DNA from: Apoda limacodes
Taxonomy: Eukaryota > Arthropoda > Insecta > Lepidoptera > Limacodidae
DNA: 64,000 bases
Direction of reading: 5' to 3'
Assembly: GCA_946406115.1 (NCBI GenBank)
Contig: OX291562.1
Coordinates: forward strand, 898,001 to 962,000
The notes beneath the pieces were generated by a model. That model was not told where the DNA came from and searched no databases. It was given only the letters and a program-made list of their open reading frames with translations. The translations under genes and the position numbers were made by a program. Each line of letters opens with the position of its first letter. Position 1 is the stretch's first letter. This document shows, piece by piece, positions 56,390 through 64,000 of this stretch.

Positions 56390-56516
56390 AAACCGTGACA
56401 TTTTCAGGAACTAGCAACTTTGAGTTTTGATAAAACTAGTTGCGTAGTTTTTTGAAAGTTCATTTTTTGCGCGTATGTCGACGGTGCAACGTTACTGTTG
56501 CTGTCCGTCCGTAACA
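56390..56516 (-). mobile_element. Start of the BEL 3' LTR
   Basis: On the minus strand a purine tract AGGGGAG (56523-56517) is followed by TGTTACGGACGG at 56516, the expected polypurine tract and TG start of a 3' LTR. The LTR sequence continues 127 bp to 56390 and is then cut by the tandem LINEs. The end of the pol frame (stop at 56492-56494) overlaps the LTR start by about 25 bp. Confidence 0.65.
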
Positions 56517-59500
56517 CTCCCCTCGGCGCAGCTTGTCGAAGCCTCCTTGGTACACTGCAGGACGGCTAGTCGACTTGCGGGGCGGCGTCTTAATACACCT
56601 CCCCTCGTTCTGATATTCGCAGAACGTACTTTACCATCAGGGCCCGGCTGTATTTCTTCTACAACCCCCCTTGGCCACACGTTACGTGGTAGGGTCGGGT
56701 CGATTACCACAACCAAGTCTCCCTGTTTCAATGGCTGCGCATGGTCATCTGATTGCCCTCTTGGCACCAAAGTCGGGAGGTACTCTTGCAACCAGCGTTT
56801 CCAAAATCCATCCGCCAGCGCTTGTGTTGCTCTCCATTGCCGGCGTTCATCCTTTTCTGTTTCGCCAGTCATTGGTAAGCCTGATGATGTTCCGAATATG
56901 AAGTGGTTCGGTGTAAGTGCCTCTGGATCAGCTGGATCAACTGAGACACTGGTCAGTGGCCGACTGTTAACGAAGTGCTCTGCTTCATGCAGCAGGGTGA
57001 GCAGAGTCTCTTCTGTCGTCACCTTTTCATTTAAAGTTGCTGTCAGTGCGATTTTTATCGATCGCACCATTCTTTCCCAAGATCCTCCCATGTGGGGTGC
57101 TCCGGGTGGGATAAAGCGCCAATCCAATCGGTGGGTCAAGCCATATTCTTTTAGTTGCGGGGCCCACTCTTTGTACGCTTCTCTTAACTCGGCGTCAGAC
57201 CCACGGAAATTGGTCCCATTGTCTGACCACATTACCCGAGGCCATCCTCGTCTGGCTGCCATTCTTCTAATGGCCATGATGGCCGAGTCGGTTGATAGAC
57301 TCGCAACCAACTCAATGTGTACAGCTCGTGTACTGAGGCATGTGAATAACATACCCCAACGTTTCTCTCTTCTTCTTCCAATTTTTTTTATCATTGGGCC
57401 GAAGCAGTCAACCCCACAATTGGTGAAGGGCCGCTGATAGGCATCGAGACGTGCAAGTGGCAGATCTCCCACGGTTGGTGTCGATGGCAGTGATTTGCGG
57501 ATTCGACACAACATACATTTGCTGGCAACTGCTCGCACCGTTGGCCGCAGCTGTAGCACCCAATATCTCTGGCGCAGCTCATTCACCACGCGTTCATTGT
57601 TGGCGTGGAGTGCGGTTCGATGCTCCTTCATCACGAGCAGTCTGGTGAATTGATGGCGACCGTCCAATATGATTGGTCGCTTGATGTCAGTCGGGACGTG
57701 TGCGGCGTTAATGCGGCCGCGTACACGTAGCAACCCATCTTCATATACAGGGTCCAGTTTAAATAGTCTGCTGGACCTCTGAGGTGCTTCTCCTTTCTCA
57801 AGGCGCTCTATGTCTTCACCAAAACAATCTTGCTGCGCTTGTTGAATGAGAAGTTGTTCCGCTTTTTCAATATGGCGGAGTTCCAGCTGCTGTTCCTTTT
57901 TCTTCAGCTTCTCGATAAATAGTAGTACGTTTGCTACTGTCCGGATCAGGCGCTCGTAATTTGAGAAGCGCTCGAGATCCGGTAGCCAATTTGTGGGTTT
58001 GTGGCTAGTATGGGTGACATGCTCATCGTCTGCGTCGCTTCTTTCAGAGAAGTCGTACGGCCAGCAATCTTCGTGTTCGTGAAGAAAGTCTGGCCCGCAG
58101 AACCATCGGTCATGCGCGCTAATAGGTTGGTAGCACGCACGCGTTGCATCATCAGCTACATTCAGTTGTGTAGGCACCCATCTCCAATCCTCGGGCTGTG
58201 TTAGTTCAGCTATCTCTCCGAGTCGATGTGATACGAATGGGGTGTACTTCTTTGCGTCACCTCGTATCCATTGCAGCACTGTGCTAGAGTCAGACCAATA
58301 TGTGACGTCTGCTATTTCTATGCGGTGCCCTTTTTTAATTGATTCTACTAGTCGTGCTCCAATCACCGCCGCCTGTAATTCTAGGCGGGGTATTGTCTGT
58401 ACCTTCAACGGCGCGACCTTGGCTTTGGCAGCGATCAGACTTATTCGTATGCTGCCATCTTTGTGTATGTTTCGCCAGTAAGCTGCCGCTGAGTAGGCCT
58501 CTTCGCTGGCGTCACAAAATACGTGCAGCTCTCGTTTTATAATAGAGCCTGCATCCAAATCATAACAGCGCGGGATTCTTAATGCGGCCGCGCTGTCCAA
58601 TAATTCTATCCATCTTGCGAAGTCGCTCGCTTCTTTTTCTGGCAGGGTTTGGTCCCACCCAAGCTTCTGTCGCCATAATTGCTGCAATATTATTTTTGCG
58701 GTGATGGTGAATTGACTGACAAGTCCCAGTGGGTCGTATATTGACATTACGGCGCTGAGAGCTTCTCTTTTAGTCGGCGTACGATGCCTTCGGCGTACTG
58801 CTTCTGGTACGCGAACCATCTTGGTACTGAAACCCAATTCATCTTTGTTAGTACTCCACAGCAGACGACAACGTCTTGTCAATGTGGTCTTCACGGGCTC
58901 CAAGTCGTACGTCCGAGACATGTGCTTTTTTCTCTTTAGGTAAGTTTTCTAGCACATCTTGACGGTTTGAATTCCAACTCCTTATATTGAAACTTGCTTG
59001 CTGTTGTACTTTTATGACGTCAGCAACCATCTGTTTTGATTTCTCAATATTGTCGAAGCTGTCCAGGTAGTCGTCCATATAGAAGCTACTTTGGATCGCT
59101 TTTGCTGCTTCGGGATACTTTGCGGCGCAGTCCATAGCGTTTTTATTTCTTACGCTGTGCGCCAGAAATGGTGAACATGACGCTCCAAATATTAACGACG
59201 TCATGACATATTTCTAAGGGGCGATCTTTCTATCTTCACCCCTCCATAAGAACATTTGAGCCGGGCGATCATCTGGCCTTATCTTTATCTGCAGAAACAT
59301 TTCTTCTATGTCTGCAGTTACGGCGATCGGCTTTTCCCTGAATCGGAAAAGTATTCCCGGCAGTGCTTGCAGAAGGTCTGGCCCTTCTAATAATTCGTCA
59401 TTGAGGCAGACTCCGCAAGCTTTAGCAGCTGCGTCAAACACAAGACGGATCTTTTCGGGTTTATTCGGGTTCCGTACGCCAAAGTGAGGCAGGTACCACT

Positions 59501-62500
59501 CGATCTCGCTTTGAATCTCGCCCATCACTGGTTCAGCGTAACCTTTCTTGAGCAAGTTTTCTATTTGCTCGGTGTACTGTATTTTGTAAGCGGGATCCCG
59601 ATCCATTTTTCTTTCTGAGTTTCTGAGACGTTGCAGCGCTGTATTATAGCTAGGTGGCATCCTTACGTCATCTTGACGCCACGTTAGCCCAACTTCGTAC
59701 CGCTGGTTTTCATGGCGAGCGGTAGAGTTAAAAATCTCGACAGCCCGTTTCGCTTCTGGGCGTATCTTTTTAATGTTAGACACGCCTAGGGCATCGATAT
59801 CATAATGGGCTTTGACCAATTCTTCAAGACGTAGGTCTTCATCAACTGAGAGGTCACGAAACTCATTTTCAACATTCGTGACATGCAGTACTTGTTCCCC
59901 TTCTCGCATTATGGTGCGGGGAAGTGAGCCATAGATCACCCATCCAAGCGGTGTCCGTGATGCAGCAGGTTCAGTGCGCGCACCCATTCGTAGCTCTTGG
60001 GATACGAGCAAGTGCCAGTGGTCAGCCCCGATCAAAATTTTCGGCTGCGTTTCATCATAACATGCAGCATCGAGGCCCCTCAGGTGCGCACAGGAGACGA
60101 CATCGGACGGAACTGCTTGTGCCATCAGGCGTAGCCCCTTTACGGTTCTGGCTTGCAGTTCATGGTATCTCCTCTGCTTTCGCCCGCGGATCTTAAGGTT
60201 GACCCGCAGGCTTTCATTTTCCTTTTGACTTGCGCCGACACCGTGTATTGTGAACGGATGTGGCTTTCCTTCGGATGACAGCTGGTCCGCTAAATCTTTG
60301 TCAATCTGCGTGACCGTGGAAGCTTCGTCAAATAATGCATGGGTGTTCACCGCGCCATTTGGACCAGATATTGTAACTGGACAAATCTTTAGCATAACTG
60401 ATCGGCGGCGGTTCCCCGTATTGGTTAACATCACTGCTTCATTGCTTTGCGATGTCACTGCTATAGGAACTTCTTTCTGAGAGGCTGGAACGGTTTGTGT
60501 GAAGGTCCGTTTCTCTCTGTTCACATCATGTAGCAGTCGGTGGTGTGCTTGACCACAATTGTTTACGTCACATCGCTTGGCTCTGCATTGTGGACGTGGA
60601 TGCTTCTCTAGTAGGCAGCAAAAACAAATGTGTATTTCCTTGACACTAGCCCAGCGCTTATCAACAGCCAATCTTTTAAATGCCGGGCATTGCGGGAGCG
60701 TGTGAGATGCCCCGCAGCTCGGACATTGCGGCTGCTCTTTGCGTTGCTGAGCTGCAGCACGTGGAGGTCTTTTGTCATTTTGACGTGGCCTCCTTTCTTC
60801 TGTAGTTGCAGTATAGACTCGTGCTGTTTCTTTCATGGGTTTTCTTCTCGGCGCGCCGCTTGGTGCCCAACCATTCTTAGTCTGCGGCGACGTCGATGAA
60901 GTAGCTGGTGGAAGCGTGAAGCGGATAGCTCGATCGGCTTCATGCATCAAAAATTCTGAGAGTACAACGATATCTGGGTCATCTGTTTGGTGCTCATATG
61001 CGTAGTCGCACCATCGTGACTTCAAAAATGGACTTAATTTGTCGAGGACCTCCCTCGTAAGCATAGGGTTGTACAAGTATCGTCGTTGGTCCATATTGGC
61101 AAGGACGCAGACTATGTTCTGCAGCTTGACAGCGAAAGTGTTGAGGTCTGTTGCTGCCGACCCTGGGCGTTGTAAGTGCTTAAGGTCGCTCAGTGATCTG
61201 TCGATTAAGATCTCAGGCCTTCCATATGACTGTTCAAGCGTCTTCATTATGCGGTCGGTGTCGACAGCGGTGTATAGCAACGCCGACACTGATTCACGCG
61301 CTTCGCCGCGTAGGCAAGAACGAAGCCTTGCTAGGTTCTCTGCTGGCGAAAGTTTATAAAGCCGTGCAGAGTCCCTGACTGCTGCCATTCGTGAGGAGCG
61401 CCACTGAAAGGTGGAAGCTCGAAGACTTGTCGTTGTATCGGCTTTGATGAGGCCAAGTCTTTTAGCGCATCTGCTAATTCTCCTATGCCACTTCTTCTTG
61501 AGGCGGAGCGGTTACGTCGCTCCACCTCTCCATTTCTCGGAAGGGAGCGGTCATGTCGCTCCCCCCCCTCCATTTCTCCACTGTGGCTTCTTCTTCTTTG
61601 ATAGGCAGGTGTCCTAAAGGAGGAGCGGTAACGTCGCTCCCCCTCCTCCATCTCATTATGGTACGGCTCAAGATTGCCGTAGTTTCTGCCAGCAGATGCG
61701 TGCCATAAAGGATATGGTGATTGCAGTGTCGCTGCATGTCCCTCTTCCTTGTTCGGCGATACACCCCCTCTCGGGTGCCGTTGACTGATGTCATCCTCAG
61801 CCTGTGTCGTACGTGGGAGCAGAGGACATTCCAGGTCCCCGCCGGCATCCACGCGACGTGCAAAAGTGCGGCCGATGTTATCCTCAGCCTGTGGCGTGCG
61901 TGGGAGCAGAGGACCTTCCATGTCCCCGCGGACTTCCACGCGACGCTGGTGTGGGGGGCCTTGGACCTCCCTGTGTGGGTTGTTAGTGTGCCGGCGTGGA
62001 GCGCTTTGTGGTGGCCCTCGCCTGACAATGTGGTGCGAGCGTAGGGGACCCTGGTCCTCGCTACGCTCAATTATGCTACGGTCGTAGCGGCTGGTGGCAC
62101 CCTTATGCTCTGCGACGCCTGACGTAGAGAGCTCCCTGGGCACCGTACCTGGGCGCCCCGGGCTCCCCTCCCCCCGTGTGGGAGAGACGTCGCGTGCCAC
62201 CTGCCTGGCCGTGACGACGCTGGCTTCAACGTCATCGTTGGTTTCCGTCAACCAATTTTCAACCCTCGATGCAGTGAGAGTGGACTTAACAATACTTCCC
62301 TGTGAAGAATCGTCTTCATTTATTTGAGAAATTTGAAGCTCAAGCCGTTTTTTAATAATATTTTCTTGAGCTTCCATACTTTCTTTTGCCGCTTCCATAC
62401 GTTTATTTTCTGATTCTATACGTCTTTTTTCTACCGCTCTTTCGTACTGCAAACGTTCCGTACGGAGCTCCGCAATTTTTTGCAACGCTTCGAGTTCCGC

Positions 62501-62659
62501 ACTCTGTATACGCACGCTGGCCGACGAGCATCCTGTCCTCGTCGACGCAGCACCGACAGCGCTAGACGCCGTCGTGGGACGTACCGACTCGGGTACGTTA
62601 ATCCCCCGTTCATCGTGGCCAGCCTTTGACGCGGCTTTTTGGCTACGTGTGTTAGGCAT
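56492..62659 (-). pseudogene. BEL/Pao gag-pol, broken by two frameshifts and a stop
   Basis: In BEL elements one long ORF encodes capsid, protease, reverse transcriptase, RNase H and integrase. Here it is in blocks. 62659-61331: a coiled, charged N-terminus and repetitive Arg-rich region, ending at the capsid motif ELPPFSGAPHEW, where the frame shifts (~61395). 61388-59214: the capsid continues (LSPAENLARLRSCLRGEARE), knuckles (CPSCGASHTLPQC, ICFCCLLEKHPRPQC), protease (ALFDEASTVT) and the reverse transcriptase start. A TAG at 59214-59216 precedes FYMDDYLDSF (59204-58848). After a second shift (~58900), 58921-56492 has RNase H (HVFCDASEEAY), the integrase HHCC finger (residues 434-472) and the acids D505 (CGVDCFGP), D567 (SDNGTNF) and E616 (GGSWERM). 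It cannot make a complete polyprotein. Confidence 0.93.
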
Positions 62660-64000
62660 TGTACTTTTTTATTTTTTAAATAAGCACAACAAAATTGAAT
62701 CCCAACACGAACACAAATGCACATACACAGTAAAATTTAAACGAGCACAAATATCAAATATGAAAACAGATAGTTGTATGGAGTTACACCTTAGTACTAA
62801 CACATAAGCAAAATATTTCAGAACAAGAGAAAGAACCCAAATATTTAAAATTAAAAATAAGTGTTACGGAGCTTGTCACGTATACACATATATTTAAAAA
62901 TTAGGTGTTCGTAGGTACACAGATTAAATAATTAAAAATTATTTAAACAATTAAGAAGGCGTGGCTTGTACAATTTACGTACATACACTTATTCAAAAAT
63001 AGCCACACCAAAATACTAAATACACTTATGCACACAGTATTCAAAATCAAAACAAGTACTCGAAATTTTACAGAGTACAAGTTATTCAAAATTATTATTC
63101 AAATCGTTGAAATAATAATAGTAAGTACACGAATGTACAAAATAGGCGTACGCGTATCAATTAAAATAAACACACGGAAATAGGTACGCGTAGACGTTAA
63201 ATTCAAAAATATGGTTTTTCAAAGAATATTGAAAAAACAATCGTAAGTAGGTACTCGAGTTGTACCAAACACATATACGCACATCAATTAAATAACCACA
63301 CGGAAATGCGCGTATAGACATACAATTTTAAAATATTTTTGAGTCTTCAAAACTATTGAAGTACTCTTTGTACTCGAACAACTTTGTGGTGAACTCGCAC
63401 AAAGCACGCGTAGCTATGTACACATAAATTGAAAATAGCTACACGAAAATACATGTATACATACACGTTCAAAAATTTAAAAAATATTGTTACAAAAATA
63501 TTGAACAATAAGAAGGTCTGGCTTGTACGATATACGTACCAACATCAATTTAAAAAGCCACACCAAATACACGTATACATAAATACAAATGTTATCACTC
63601 AAAAAAGTATCGAAGTGATAAGAAGTACATAAATTGCACAACGTATGTATACGCACATCAATTTATATAAGTGCCTACAAGAAACGTATACATAGATTCA
63701 AAAATGTTATCACCTCAAAGAAAGTTAAAGTGATAAGATAAAAGTACATAAGTTGTACAACATATGTATACGTACAAAATTTAAAATAGGCACGCGGAAG
63801 TACTTGTATACATAGATGTGAGAATATTATTACTCAAAAGAATGTTTAAGTAATAATAACAAGTACGCAAAGGCGTACCACATATGTATACGTACAATAA
63901 TTTTAAAATAGACGCTCGCAAGTACTTACACACGGAAATGCGCGTGTGTAGGTACATAAGTTTTTAAAAATTATTATTTTAAAATTACAAAAATTTAAAA
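62660..64000 (-). repeat. BEL leader or LTR: degenerate tandem repeat of hairpins
   Basis: More than 1.3 kb before gag has no coding sequence. From about 62920 it is built of degenerate ~107-144-bp units. Each has an AT-rich hairpin with top sequence near TTCAAA...TTGAA and, between these, a second inverted pair around a CAATT-containing spacer (such as TATGTATACG/CGTATACATA at 63644-63694). On the minus strand TCCGTAACA ends at 62862, the exact inverse of the LTR start TGTTACGGA, so the 5' LTR might end there. No TGG-type primer-binding site follows it, so the whole stretch could instead be an untranslated leader with the LTR beyond the window. Confidence 0.7.

Overview
This is eukaryotic, transposon-dense DNA, most likely from a moth or butterfly. 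The support is intron-style sequence, a host-type F-box/LRR gene, Tc1/mariner and hAT debris, and interspersed repeats and LINE tails of a kind common in Lepidoptera. The species call is an inference from repeat style. I see no operons, prokaryotic genes, tRNA, rRNA or CRISPR.

Layout. 1-6.6 kb: AT-rich DNA with small inverted-repeat elements, a 44-bp minisatellite with higher-order order (2141-3018), a dead Tc1/mariner transposase (4961-5948) and a hAT MITE with a perfect 8-bp target duplication (6077-6503). 6.6-11.7 kb: two broken minus-strand LINEs and a 37-bp array. 11.7-20 kb: non-coding interspersed repeats, a Tc1-type MITE and two short arrays. 20.4-22.8 kb: an internally deleted plus-strand LINE. 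24.07-25.01 kb: the only host-like gene, an F-box/leucine-rich-repeat protein on the minus strand with one in-frame TAG. 28.7-44.6 kb: two near-full-length copies of one Jockey-type LINE in inverted orientation, with a broken Ty3/gypsy element between them. 46.8-47.9 kb: two neighbouring minisatellites. 48-56.4 kb: an intact two-ORF LINE (49833-55644) followed head-to-tail by a truncated relative (55655-56379), both at the same 10-bp target. 56.5-64 kb: a BEL/Pao LTR retrotransposon on the minus strand, broken by two frameshifts and one stop, preceded by at least 1.3 kb of leader or LTR made of repeated hairpins.

Most notable observations. (1) Upstream of the BEL gag, nine degenerate repeat units each carry a hairpin whose stem sequence differs from unit to unit while pairing is kept. 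(2) The 3' UTRs of the two tandem LINEs carry five hairpins each in the same order, again with different but complementary stems. (3) Three copies of AGCTCCACAG bracket the two tandem LINEs, which points to site preference, and the pre-insertion site looks like the loop of an older inverted repeat. (4) The two long Jockey copies share the same two in-frame stops between endonuclease and reverse transcriptase, so they descend from an already split source. The window is mainly a record of nested transposition. Only the LINE at 49.8-55.6 kb looks capable of making its proteins today.
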